Origin: an uncultured Atopobium sp.
GTDB taxonomy: Bacteria > Actinomycetota > Coriobacteriia > Coriobacteriales > Atopobiaceae
DNA length: 25,237 nt
NCBI GenBank assembly: GCA_937990665.1
Contig: CALKRF010000072.1
Span: forward strand, 1-25,237
Direction: 5' to 3'
Position 1 is the stretch's first letter. Every line of letters begins with the position of its first letter. A model generated the notes under the pieces. The model was not told the origin of the DNA. It did no database searches and worked only from the letters and a program-made list of their open reading frames with translations. The position numbers were made by a program, and so were the translations under genes. Below are positions 1 to 6,242 of this stretch, in pieces.

Positions 1-10
1 CTGAATGATT

Positions 11-101
11 TGCCGGAAAAGTGCACCAAGTCTGAGCTATTTGCCGGTTTTTCTCGCCAATTCTGAGCTGTTTTACTCAGACATGATGCACTTTTCAGGC
101 T
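11..101. repeat. Palindromic intergenic element, subfamily A (91-bp copy)
   Basis: The left end GCCGGAAAAGTGCACCAAG and right end GATGCACTTTTCAGGC are imperfect inverted repeats. Inside are direct copies of TCTGAG (31 and 62) and one inverted CTCAGA (77-82). The copy at 6738-6859 has the same architecture with one more 31-bp unit. Bases 1-10 continue the unit consensus, so the array may extend left of the window. Function unknown. Confidence 0.7.
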
Positions 102-214
102 GACCACACTTCATTAGACAATGTATTTGTACCAAGTTCACCCCCACAGAAGGGCAGCGCTCCTACGAGCCACATTGACCAGTTTGTGGAGAAAAATTTC
201 TCAGAAATTGAGAC

Positions 215-243
215 TAGACCAAAGCCAGAAAAGTCTATAGAAT
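215..243 (+). promoter_or_regulatory. Candidate promoter of tRNA-Thr(TGT)
   Basis: A -35-like TAGACC (215-220) and -10-like TAGAAT (238-243) are 17 bp apart, which puts the transcription start about 10 bp before the tRNA. The -35 matches TTGACA at 4 of 6 positions. The tRNA needs its own promoter because it is followed directly by a terminator. Confidence 0.5.
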
Positions 244-259
244 ATCCTCTGCACTTGAT

Positions 260-335
<76 letters not shown>

Positions 336-346
336 CTTGAATTTTC

Positions 347-370
347 AGCCAGGCATTGCCTGGCTTTTTT
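347..370 (+). terminator. Rho-independent terminator after tRNA-Thr(TGT)
   Basis: AGCCAGGC pairs with GCCTGGCT (8 bp, ATT loop), followed by a run of T. It separates the single tRNA-Thr from the downstream tRNA-tuf transcript. Confidence 0.9.
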
Positions 371-444
371 CGTACGAATTTTAGGGCATTCGCGACGTAT
401 CGCGTATTGCTCTCACAGATAACCGTAAAAGCCCGTATGCGTCT

Positions 445-588
445 GGCAAGAAACTCGCTTGGAATTGTGACGAGAAAATCGGTGGAGTTGTGGCCAGAAA
501 CCCGCTTGGAGTTGTGACGAGAAATCCGCTTGAAGTTGTGGCAAAAAACCGCATGGAATCGTGTCAAGAAAATAGCTTGGAATTGTGG
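445..588. repeat. Degenerate 24-bp tandem repeat array (six units)
   Basis: Six head-to-tail units begin at about 445, 470, 494, 517, 542 and 565 (period 23-25 bp). The rough consensus is (A/C)GAGAAACCCGCTTGGA followed by RTTGTG. The core GAGAAACCCG is also the dispersed motif found singly elsewhere in the window. There are no unique spacers, so it is not a CRISPR array. The variable period breaks any reading frame, so it is not coding. It fills most of the 428-base gap between the tRNA-Thr(TGT) and tRNA-Tyr genes. Confidence 0.75.
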
Positions 589-601
589 AAAAATTTGATA
601 A

Positions 602-655
602 GATACGCCCGGTTGGGTGGATTACGTTGACAAGATTTTTATTCAATCGTAATAT
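602..655 (+). promoter_or_regulatory. Promoter of the tRNA-Tyr-Thr-Met-tuf unit with upstream GATACGCCCGG box
   Basis: A perfect -35 TTGACA (627-632), 17-bp spacer and -10 TAATAT (650-655) form a near-consensus housekeeping promoter. GATACGCCCGG (602-612) lies 14 bp upstream of the -35. The same 11-mer precedes the rpsL promoter and a -35-like site at the right edge of the window. About 100 nt of leader separate the start site from tRNA-Tyr. Confidence 0.85.
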
Positions 656-763
656 TTTCCCGCTTGAGAGGTAATTGGAAGATCAACTAGACTTCCTGCG
701 TACGTTAAACCGCAAGGTAAACAGCGTACATAATTACTTCAAGAGTGCTTGAAAACGGCATTC

Positions 764-847
764 GGGGATATGGCACAGCGGCAACTGCGGCGGACTGTAA
801 ATCCGCTCCCTCTGGGTTCCTTGGTTCGAGTCCAAGTATCCCCACCA
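764..847 (+). tRNA. tRNA-Tyr (anticodon GTA)
   Basis: Acceptor GGGGATA pairs with TATCCCC. The anticodon loop CTGTAAA gives GTA. A long variable arm marks it as a class II tRNA, as expected for bacterial tRNA-Tyr. CCA is encoded. The next tRNA starts after a single base, so the two must be cut from one precursor. Confidence 0.97.
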
Positions 848-848
848 C

Positions 849-924
849 GCCCGTGTAGCTCAGTAGGTAGAGCACTTCGTTGGTAACGAAGAGGTCACCG
901 GTTCAAATCCGGTCGCGGGCTCCA
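849..924 (+). tRNA. tRNA-Thr (anticodon GGT)
   Basis: Acceptor GCCCGTG pairs with CGCGGGC (with one wobble), the anticodon stem CTTCG/CGAAG encloses a loop with GGT, and CCA is encoded at 922-924. It decodes ACC/ACU, complementing the TGT isoacceptor at 260-335. It lies within the Tyr-Thr-Met cluster upstream of tuf, like thrT in the E. coli tufB operon. Confidence 0.97.
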
Positions 925-943
925 TTTTTCAAGCGGCATTTAT

Positions 944-1020
944 GCCGGCGTAGCTCAGCTGGTTAGAGCACACGGCTCATACCCGTGACGTCACTGGTTC
1001 GAATCCAGTCGCCGGTACCA
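944..1020 (+). tRNA. tRNA-Met (anticodon CAT), probably elongator
   Basis: The cloverleaf has acceptor GCCGGCG/CGCCGGT (G1-U72 at the end), anticodon stem CACGG/CCGTG with CAT, and encoded CCA. The anticodon stem lacks the three G-C pairs of initiator tRNA, so elongator Met is favoured. A tRNA-Ile with lysidine-modified CAT cannot be excluded from sequence alone. It takes the position held by a glycine tRNA in the E. coli tufB operon. Confidence 0.92.
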
Positions 1021-1028
1021 GACTCTTT

Positions 1029-1059
1029 ACGGCGTACATGTCCTAGACATTTGCGCCGT
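1029..1059 (+). promoter_or_regulatory. Hairpin between tRNA-Met and tuf
   Basis: ACGGCG (1029-1034) pairs with CGCCGT (1054-1059), and inside it ATGTC pairs with GACAT. The nearest T-run is about 15 bases further on, so this does not look like a complete terminator. It may be a processing site releasing tRNA-Met from tuf mRNA, or a partial attenuator. Confidence 0.35.
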
Positions 1060-1126
1060 TGAGTATAAACAGACGTTTTTTCACCACGGTCTAGCCCGAG
1101 GGTTAGTTCCAGAAGGAGGATTGGCA

Positions 1127-2332
1127 ATGGCCAAGGAAAAGTTTGACCGCACAAAGCCACACGTAAACATCGGTACCATTGGTCACGTCGACCACGGTAA
1201 GACTACCCTTACCGCAGCAATCACCAAGGTTCTCTCTGAGACCGAGGGCTGCAAGGCAGACTATACCGCCTTCGAGAACATCGATAAGGCTCCAGAGGAG
1301 CGTCAGCGTGGTATTACCATTTCCGTTGCTCACGTTGAGTACGAGACTTGGGAGCGCCATTACGCTCACGTCGACTGCCCTGGCCACGCAGACTACATCA
1401 AGAACATGATTTCTGGTGCAGCTCAGATGGACGGCGCAATCCTCGTTATTGCTGCAACCGATGGTCCTATGGCTCAGACTCGTGAGCACATCCTTCTTGC
1501 ACGTCAGGTCGGCGTTCCTTACATCGTCGTCTTCCTGAACAAGTGCGACATGGTCGACGATGACGAGCTCATCGACCTCGTCGAGATGGAGACCCGTGAC
1601 CTTCTCTCCGAGTACGACTTCCCAGGCGATGACCTTCCAATCATCCGTGGTTCCGCTCTCGGCGCTCTTAACGGCGAGGAGAAGTGGGTTGAGTCCATCC
1701 GTGAGCTCATGCACACTGTTGACTCCTACATCCCAACACCAGCTCGTGACAACGAGAAGCCATTCCTGATGGCAATCGAGGACGTCATGACCATTTCTGG
1801 TCGTGGTACCGTTGCTACCGGCCGTGTTGAGCGTGGTGAGCTCAAGCTCAACGATCCAGTCGAGATCGTTGGTATTAAGCCAACTCAGAGCTCTGTTGCT
1901 ACCGGCATTGAGATGTTCCGTAAGACCATGGACTTCTGCGAGGCTGGCGACAACGTTGGTATTCTTCTTCGTGGTGTTAAGCGCGAGGACATCGAGCGCG
2001 GTCAGGTTCTCTGCAAGCCTGGTACCGTTACTCCACACAAGAAGTTCACCGGTGAGGTTTACGTTCTTACTAAGGAAGAGGGCGGCCGTCACACCCCATT
2101 CTTCTCTGGTTACCGTCCACAGTTCTACTTCCGTACAACTGACGTAACCGGCGACATCTACGAGCTCACCGATGCAAACGGTGGCAAGGTAGAGATGGCT
2201 ATGCCTGGCGACCACATCACCGTTGGCTGCGAGCTCATTCACCCAATCGCTCTTGAGCAGGGTCTGAAGTTCGCTATCCGCGAGGGTGGCCACACCGTCG
2301 GCGATGGCCGTGTTTCCACCGTCATCGAGTAA
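1127..2332 (+). CDS. tuf: Elongation factor Tu
   Basis: EF-Tu is the GTPase that delivers aminoacyl-tRNA to the ribosomal A site. The 401-residue product has the full three-domain architecture. GHVDHGKT (residues 19-26) is the P-loop, DCPGHAD is the G3 motif, NKCD is the G4 motif, and the protein ends in the usual domain 3 segment. Length matches the family. The ATG at 1127 is chosen because AAGGAGG (1113-1119) lies 7 bases upstream; an in-frame TTG at 1121 would overlap this site. The gene is not in the str operon (rpsL-rpsG-fusA at 20777-23778) but follows three tRNA genes, as tufB does in E. coli. A strong terminator follows, so tRNA-Tyr to tuf probably form one transcript. Codon use is strongly biased, as expected for one of the most abundant proteins. 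Confidence 0.99.
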   Translation: MAKEKFDRTKPHVNIGTIGHVDHGKTTLTAAITKVLSETEGCKADYTAFENIDKAPEERQRGITISVAHVEYETWERHYAHVDCPGHADYIKNMISGAAQMDGAILVIAATDGPMAQTREHILLARQVGVPYIVVFLNKCDMVDDDELIDLVEMETRDLLSEYDFPGDDLPIIRGSALGALNGEEKWVESIRELMHTVDSYIPTPARDNEKPFLMAIEDVMTISGRGTVATGRVERGELKLNDPVEIVGIKPTQSSVATGIEMFRKTMDFCEAGDNVGILLRGVKREDIERGQVLCKPGTVTPHKKFTGEVYVLTKEEGGRHTPFFSGYRPQFYFRTTDVTGDIYELTDANGGKVEMAMPGDHITVGCELIHPIALEQGLKFAIREGGHTVGDGRVSTVIE

Positions 2333-2355
2333 CTTCTTTTAAAGTTGCTAACTTG

Positions 2356-2387
2356 CCCGGCGTGCTCTTTTGCGCGCCGGGTTTTTT
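2356..2387 (+). terminator. Terminator after tuf
   Basis: CCCGGCGTGC pairs with GCGCGCCGGG (10 bp with one G-U pair, loop TCTTTT), followed by six T residues. Confidence 0.95.
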
Positions 2388-2432
2388 GTCGAGAAAAAAT
2401 ATGTGAACGCCTAGAGTAATTAGAGAAAAGTA

Positions 2433-2462
2433 TTGACATCTCTGGGTAGTGGGTGCTAACCT
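2433..2462 (+). promoter_or_regulatory. Promoter of rpmG-trnW-secE-nusG
   Basis: A perfect -35 TTGACA (2433-2438) is followed after 18 bp by TAACCT (2457-2462), which is preceded by TG at the extended -10 position (2454-2455). It lies just downstream of the tuf terminator and 56 bp before rpmG. Confidence 0.7.
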
Positions 2463-2517
2463 AAGCAACCGCGTCACATTTCGAGAATACATCTCGTGAC
2501 CGTGTTCAGGAGGATCA

Positions 2518-2667
2518 ATGCGTACACTCGTTACTCTCGCCTGCACTGAGTGCAAGCGTCGTAATTACACTACGGACAAGAATAAGTCCAACAACCCAGA
2601 TCGTATGGAGTTGAAGAAGTACTGCCCATGGTGCCACAAGCACACGGTACATCGCGAGACCCGCTAG
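2518..2667 (+). CDS. rpmG: 50S ribosomal protein L33 (zinc-binding form)
   Basis: L33 is a small large-subunit protein near the ribosomal E site. The 49-residue product begins MRTLVTLACTEC and carries four cysteines as two CxxC pairs (C9/C12 and C36/C39). This is the zinc-ribbon form; many bacteria also have a Cys-free paralogue used in zinc limitation, which is not in this window. The ATG follows a good Shine-Dalgarno sequence (CAGGAGG, 2507-2513). The tRNA-Trp gene begins 18 bp after the stop, and secE and nusG follow, an order common in Gram-positive bacteria. Confidence 0.96.
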   Translation: MRTLVTLACTECKRRNYTTDKNKSNNPDRMELKKYCPWCHKHTVHRETR

Positions 2668-2685
2668 GCTAGGTGGGTTCGTTCT

Positions 2686-2761
2686 AGGCCAGTAGCTCCA
2701 ATGGTAGAGCGGCGGTCTCCAAAACCGTTTGTTGAGGGTTCGAGTCCTTCCTGGCCTGCCA
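2686..2761 (+). tRNA. tRNA-Trp (anticodon CCA)
   Basis: Acceptor AGGCCAG pairs with CTGGCCT, the anticodon loop CTCCAAA gives CCA, and the 3' CCA is encoded. It sits between rpmG and secE and is probably co-transcribed with both. Confidence 0.97.
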
Positions 2762-2770
2762 GATAACTTC

Positions 2771-2801
2771 ACCGGCCTTCCCATAAGGGTTGGCCGGTTT
2801 G
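2771..2801 (+). terminator. Weak terminator-like hairpin between tRNA-Trp and secE
   Basis: ACCGGCC (2771-2777) pairs with GGCCGGT (2792-2798), with an inner CCC/GGG pair and ATAA loop. Only a short TTTG follows, so it may give partial termination or mark the end of the tRNA precursor. secE has no convincing promoter of its own downstream of it. Confidence 0.45.
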
Positions 2802-2832
2802 TATGTAGGTATAACATCCAAGGGAGCGTAGG

Positions 2833-3195
2833 ATGGCAAATAAGGAGCGCAATAAGAGGAGCGCACGTAAGGCTCGCGCAGAAGAGCGCGCCCAGCGTGA
2901 GGCCCTTCAGGCTGAAGCTACTCCTGAAGCTTCTGCTAAGGCCACTAAGGCTGAGGCAAAGAAGCAGGAGAAGTCCATTCAGCGTAACGCTAACCCTGGC
3001 TTCTTTGGCCGCCTGGGTGCTTATTTTGCAGGCGTTCGTACAGAAATGCACCGCGTTGTGTGGCCTTCAAGCTCTGAGCTTGCTGGTTTCTCTGTAGCCG
3101 TAATTGCAACAATCATTTTCTTTGGCTTGGTAACTTGGCTGGTTGATACTGGCATTGTTGCTGGTCTCGTCGCCTTTACTGGACTGAGGGGATAA
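2833..3195 (+). CDS. secE: Preprotein translocase subunit SecE
   Basis: SecE is the small essential subunit of the SecYEG protein-export channel in the cytoplasmic membrane. The 120-residue product has a charged, Ala/Lys/Glu-rich N-terminal half (residues 1-55), then the conserved amphipathic segment with VRTEMHRVVWPSSSEL (69-83), then one membrane helix (about 86-115). This single-helix form is usual outside the gammaproteobacteria, whose SecE has three helices. The N-terminal extension is variable in the family and probably cytosolic. The ATG follows GGGAG at 2822-2826. nusG starts 3 bases after the stop, and its ribosome-binding site overlaps the last secE codons, so the two are translationally linked. 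Confidence 0.96.
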   Translation: MANKERNKRSARKARAEERAQREALQAEATPEASAKATKAEAKKQEKSIQRNANPGFFGRLGAYFAGVRTEMHRVVWPSSSELAGFSVAVIATIIFFGLVTWLVDTGIVAGLVAFTGLRG

Positions 3196-3198
3196 TCA

Positions 3199-3744
3199 AT
3201 GGCTAAGCGCTGGTATGTAGTTCACACCTATTCAGGTTATGAGAACAAGGTAAAGACAGACCTTGAGCACCGTATTGAGACCTATGGCCTTGAGCGTGCT
3301 GTTGTTGATATTCAGATTCCTACTGAGGAAGTTACTGAGGTCAAGGACGGCGGCAAGCGCGAGACCAAAGAGTCCAAGGTTTTCCCAGGTTACGTTCTTG
3401 TTCGCATGGAGCTGGATGACAATACTTGGGCTGTTGTTCGCAACACCCCAGGCGTAACTGGTTTTGTTGGCATTGACGGCAAGCCAGTTCCTCTGCGTCG
3501 TGATGAGTTCGATAAGATCATGCGTCGCGGCGGTATGAAGACGGGTAGCCCTGTACCTAAGCGTACAGCAACCAATATTGAGGTCGGTCAGGCAATTCAC
3601 GTTCTTTCTGGTCCTCTCGCTGACTTCGACGGAACTGTTTCTGAGGTCAACGCAGAGTCCGGCAAGATCAAGGTTATGCTCACCATCTTTGGTCGCGAGA
3701 CTCCGGTTGAGCTCACCATGGATCAGATTTCCCTGATAGACTAG
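3199..3744 (+). CDS. nusG: Transcription termination/antitermination factor NusG
   Basis: NusG binds the RNA polymerase clamp, affects pausing and couples transcription to Rho or the ribosome. The 181-residue product has an NGN domain (about 1-115), with the signature VFPGYVLVRMELDDNTW at 61-77, and a KOW domain (about 128-181) starting at VGQAIHVLSGPLADFDG. Length matches the compact bacterial form. The ATG at 3199 follows GAGGGG inside the end of secE. There is a 96-base gap before rplK with no clear terminator, so the transcript may continue into rplK. Confidence 0.98.
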   Translation: MAKRWYVVHTYSGYENKVKTDLEHRIETYGLERAVVDIQIPTEEVTEVKDGGKRETKESKVFPGYVLVRMELDDNTWAVVRNTPGVTGFVGIDGKPVPLRRDEFDKIMRRGGMKTGSPVPKRTATNIEVGQAIHVLSGPLADFDGTVSEVNAESGKIKVMLTIFGRETPVELTMDQISLID

Positions 3745-3759
3745 TAACTAACGGCTTAT

Positions 3760-3814
3760 CCCGCACTTCTCGTCCCTTGTGGATTGCTTCTCGGGAGTGC
3801 GCGAGAATAGACTC
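3760..3814 (+). promoter_or_regulatory. Possible structured leader upstream of rplK
   Basis: Two copies of TTCTCG, in 3765-3776 and 3787-3795, can each pair with a single CGAGAA at 3802-3807. A longer GCACTTC/GGAGTGC pairing is also possible. This allows competing hairpins just before rplK, but no known ribosomal-protein leader family was recognised with confidence. Confidence 0.25.
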
Positions 3815-3840
3815 AAACGTATTCAAACAGGAGGCTTAAC

Positions 3841-4269
3841 ATGCCCGCAAAGAAGGTTGTTAACTTTATTAAGCTGCAGATTCCTGCAGGCCAGGCAAAC
3901 CCAGCTCCTCCAGTAGGACCAGCTCTGGGTGCTGCACAGGTCAACATTATGCAGTTCTGCCAGGCATTCAACGCTGCAACTCAGGACAAGGCTGGCGACA
4001 TCATCCCAGTCGAGATTTCTGTTTACGAGGATCGCTCCTTTGACTTCGTAACCAAGACTCCTCCAGCAGCTCAGCTCATCAAGAAGGAGCTTCACCTCAA
4101 GGGTGGTTCCGGTGTTCCTCAGCGCGATAAGGTTGGCCAGCTCTCCCAGGAGCAGCTCACCAAGATTGCTGAGATCAAGATGCCTGACCTCAACGCAAAC
4201 GACATTGAGGCTGCAAAGAAGATCGTCGCTGGTACCGCTCGTTCCATGGGCGTAACCATCGCCGAGTAG
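3841..4269 (+). CDS. rplK: 50S ribosomal protein L11
   Basis: L11 binds the GTPase-associated region of 23S rRNA and is needed for stringent-response sensing of uncharged tRNA. The 142-residue product has the proline-rich N-terminal switch (NPAPPVGPALG, residues 20-30) and a C-terminal RNA-binding domain ending in KKIVAGTARSMGVTI. Length matches the family. The ATG follows AGGAGG at 3829-3834 with 6-base spacing. Unusually, a strong terminator-like hairpin lies between rplK and rplA, genes that are often a simple two-gene unit. Confidence 0.98.
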   Translation: MPAKKVVNFIKLQIPAGQANPAPPVGPALGAAQVNIMQFCQAFNAATQDKAGDIIPVEISVYEDRSFDFVTKTPPAAQLIKKELHLKGGSGVPQRDKVGQLSQEQLTKIAEIKMPDLNANDIEAAKKIVAGTARSMGVTIAE

Positions 4270-4278
4270 TGTTTACTC

Positions 4279-4312
4279 CCGTCAGCCATTTGCGTGGCTG
4301 ACGGTTGTTTTT
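4279..4312 (+). terminator. Intrinsic terminator or attenuator between rplK and rplA
   Basis: CCGTCAGCCA (4279-4288) pairs perfectly over 10 bp with TGGCTGACGG (4295-4304), loop TTTGCG, followed by TTGTTTTT. It should stop at least part of the rplK transcript. Confidence 0.88.
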
Positions 4313-4343
4313 GTCAGAGCATCCGACGTTAGTGCACGTAGTT

Positions 4344-4357
4344 GGGTTTCTCGCCAA
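4344..4357. repeat. Dispersed GGGTTTCTCGCCAA motif
   Basis: Exact GGGTTTCTCGCCAA in the rplK-rplA spacer. It is one of several intergenic copies in the window (others at about 6685, 7057, 20549, 24309, 24496 and 25184). Confidence 0.6.
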
Positions 4358-4359
4358 GA

Positions 4360-4427
4360 GGGCGTAACTATGGACGGAAGATGCAGGAGTGGGAGGGCAG
4401 ACGCCCGCTAACCACAGGAGGTACATA
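4360..4427 (+). promoter_or_regulatory. Candidate L1-binding leader upstream of rplA
   Basis: GGGCG (4360-4364) can pair with CGCCC (4402-4406), closing a purine-rich interior with GATGCAGG and GGGAGGGCAG just before the rplA ribosome-binding site. L1 proteins are known to repress their own mRNA through a site resembling their 23S rRNA target. The match here is only general, by position and composition, and was not tested by folding. Confidence 0.25.
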
Positions 4428-5135
4428 ATGCCTAAGCACGGAAAGAACTACAAGAATGCAGTTGCCAAGGTAGACGGTGCAAACCTCTACAGCCCAAAAG
4501 AGGCAGTTACCCTGTCTAAGGAGCTTGCAACTGCTAAGTTTGACGAGACCATTGAGGTAGCAATTCGCCTTGGTGTCGATACTCGTAAGGCTGACCAGAA
4601 CGTTCGCGGTTCTATTTCTCTGCCTCACGGCACTGGTAAGTCCGTTCGCGTTGCAGTCTTCGCAGAGGGCGAGAAGGCCCGCGAGGCTGAGGCAGCTGGC
4701 GCTGACATCGTCGGTGGCGACGAGCTCATCGCAGAGGTCGAGAAGGGCATGCTTGACTTCGACGCAGCAATCGCAACCCCTCAGATGATGGGTAAGGTTG
4801 GCCGTCTTGGTCGTGTTCTTGGTCCTCGTGGCCTTATGCCTAACCCTAAGCTCGGCACCGTTACCATGGATGTTGCAAAGATGGTTAACGAGCTCAAGGC
4901 TGGTCGTGTTGAGTATCGTGCAGACCGTTTTGGTATCTGCCACGTTGCAATCGGCAAGGCTTCTTTTGAGGTCCAGCAGCTTGTTGAGAACTATGGCGCA
5001 CTTCTCTCTGAGATTATTCGCGTCAAGCCATCCAGCGCTAAGGGTAAGTACGTCAAGACCGTTGCTATTTCCTCTACTATGGGCCCTGGCATCAAGGTTG
5101 ATCCAACCAAGGTTCGTAACCTTATGGAGGACTAA
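4428..5135 (+). CDS. rplA: 50S ribosomal protein L1
   Basis: L1 forms the mobile L1 stalk at the ribosomal E site and in many bacteria also represses its own mRNA. The 235-residue product contains the family signature GPRGLMPNPKLGTV in its central domain, and the flanking domain I is intact on both sides. The ATG at 4428 is chosen because AGGAGGT (4416-4422) lies directly upstream; the in-frame ATG at 4389 would add 13 unconserved residues and lies upstream of that site. It is separated from rplK by a terminator hairpin and followed by its own terminator, so it may be expressed partly on its own. Confidence 0.98.
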   Translation: MPKHGKNYKNAVAKVDGANLYSPKEAVTLSKELATAKFDETIEVAIRLGVDTRKADQNVRGSISLPHGTGKSVRVAVFAEGEKAREAEAAGADIVGGDELIAEVEKGMLDFDAAIATPQMMGKVGRLGRVLGPRGLMPNPKLGTVTMDVAKMVNELKAGRVEYRADRFGICHVAIGKASFEVQQLVENYGALLSEIIRVKPSSAKGKYVKTVAISSTMGPGIKVDPTKVRNLMED

Positions 5136-5165
5136 GCTTTACGCTTAGAAGTACCTAGCACGTTT

Positions 5166-5198
5166 AATCCGGTATCTGCTTGCAGGTACCGGATTTTT
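5166..5198 (+). terminator. Terminator after rplA
   Basis: AATCCGGTATCTG pairs with CAGGTACCGGATT (13 bp with one T-G wobble, CTTG loop), followed by five T residues. Confidence 0.93.
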
Positions 5199-5345
5199 CT
5201 TGCAGCGTGCATGCGGCTTGAAGCGCCTGGTCGGCATAGGCGGCCTGCTACTAAGGTGCAATTGTGCCGCGTTTGAGTTGGAGCTGCAGCTCGACCGCCT
5301 ATCTCGTCAAATTTTTGTGAAGAGAAAGAAATTGTACGCTCAACC

Positions 5346-5374
5346 TTGACTCGCGTTGATTTTTGCTGCACAAT
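5346..5374 (+). promoter_or_regulatory. Promoter of rplJ-rplL
   Basis: TTGACT (5346-5351), a 17-bp spacer and CACAAT (5369-5374) give a plausible housekeeping promoter about 215 bases before rplJ. The 147 bases between the rplA terminator and this site show nothing recognisable apart from short palindromes such as GAGCTGCAGCTC. Confidence 0.65.
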
Positions 5375-5380
5375 ATCCAA

Positions 5381-5588
5381 CGCAAGACAGACGTCTTGTA
5401 GTTGCACGTTCGCTGCCAAAGACAGCCGGCGCCTTGAATCCAAGGCTTAATGGGAATTCCCGCCTGCCGAGGTGGTCTTGAGATTAGTACATCCAGACCC
5501 CGCTTTGGTTGCCAAAGTGGGGTCTTTTCATGTGAGGGCCGCACCTGTTGGCGCTCGTGCCTGAGACATGATAAAGGAGGTGTACTAC
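5381..5588 (+). promoter_or_regulatory. Long rplJ leader, probable L10-type autoregulatory leader
   Basis: The transcript from the 5346 promoter has a leader of about 200 nt. It holds a GCCTTG/CAAGGC hairpin (5431-5446), a GGGAATTCCC palindrome (5452-5461) and GGTGGTCT (5471-5478), which can pair with AGACC at the base of the attenuator. The position and the terminator near its 3' end match the known ribosomal protein L10 leaders, in which the L10-(L12)4 complex binds a kink-turn and promotes termination. The exact kink-turn was not identified. Confidence 0.6.
5495..5528 (+). terminator. Attenuator hairpin in the rplJ leader
   Basis: AGACCCCGCTTTGG (5495-5508) pairs with CCAAAGTGGGGTCT (5512-5525) over 14 bp with one G-U and a TTG loop, followed by TTTT. 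It lies 60 bases before rplJ, so it can work only as a conditional terminator. Confidence 0.85.
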
Positions 5589-6110
5589 ATGCCAGCTCAG
5601 TCTAAACTTGATTTGCTCGAGAAGGTTTCCGCTTCTCTCGACAACTCTAAGGGCCTGTTTGTTATCGACTATCGTGGTCTCTCCGTAAAGGAGACTCAGG
5701 AGCTTCGCCGCGCACTTACCGCAGCAGGCGCTCACATGAAGGTCTATAAGAACAACATCGTCAAGATTGCTCTTAAGAACGCTGGTATGCCAGAGATTGA
5801 CGAGATGCTCGCCGGTACCTGCGCATACGTTTTCTATGAGAATGATCCTGTCGAGGCCGCTAAGGTCATCAAGGATCAGGCCAAGAAGCTCAAGAAAGTT
5901 GAGTTCATTGGTGGTATCGCTGATGGTCAGGCACTTACTGCTGACGAGGCAAAGGCTTACGCAGATCTTCCTTCTCGCGAGGAGCTCATTGCAAAGCTTG
6001 TCTTCGTTGTTGCAAGCCCACTTACCGGTATTGCACAGGTTTGCGCTGGTCCAGCTCGTGGACTCGCAACCGCTCTTTCTGCAGTCGCAGATCAGAAGAA
6101 CGCTGCATAA
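5589..6110 (+). CDS. rplJ: 50S ribosomal protein L10
   Basis: L10 anchors the L7/L12 dimers to the ribosomal stalk base, and the complex typically represses its own operon. The 173-residue product begins MPAQSKLDLLEKV, has the globular domain with YRGLSVKETQELR, and a C-terminal helix (about 150-173, Ala-rich) that binds L12. The ATG at 5589 is chosen because AAAGGAGGTG (5573-5582) lies between it and an in-frame ATG at 5568. It is paired with rplL downstream and preceded by a long leader with an attenuator. Confidence 0.97.
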   Translation: MPAQSKLDLLEKVSASLDNSKGLFVIDYRGLSVKETQELRRALTAAGAHMKVYKNNIVKIALKNAGMPEIDEMLAGTCAYVFYENDPVEAAKVIKDQAKKLKKVEFIGGIADGQALTADEAKAYADLPSREELIAKLVFVVASPLTGIAQVCAGPARGLATALSAVADQKNAA

Positions 6111-6187
6111 GCAACGTTTTGTTGTACCCGCGCATTGGCGCAAACCGCGTGAGAGTGTAGACGCACTTAAACGCACACATACAAGCC

Positions 6188-6222
6188 GGGCTTTTGCCCA
6201 GATGCAGTACAAAGGCTGCATC
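6188..6222 (+). promoter_or_regulatory. Intercistronic hairpins between rplJ and rplL
   Basis: GGGC-TTTT-GCCC (6188-6199) and GATGCAG/CTGCATC (6201-6222) form two small adjacent hairpins in the unusually long 132-base rplJ-rplL gap, just before the rplL ribosome-binding site. They could allow the fourfold higher L12 output by RNA processing or stability. This role is inferred. Confidence 0.35.
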
Positions 6223-6242
6223 GTTTAAAAAGGAGAATTGAC

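Noticed and set aside
102..214. Possible feature between the first repeat and the tRNA-Thr promoter
   Set aside because: Only a GAGAAA/TTTCTC palindrome (189-202) was seen; no ORF with a ribosome-binding site and no recognisable RNA.
445..588. CRISPR array
   Set aside because: The 24-bp units are directly adjacent and degenerate, with no unique spacers, no leader and no cas genes.
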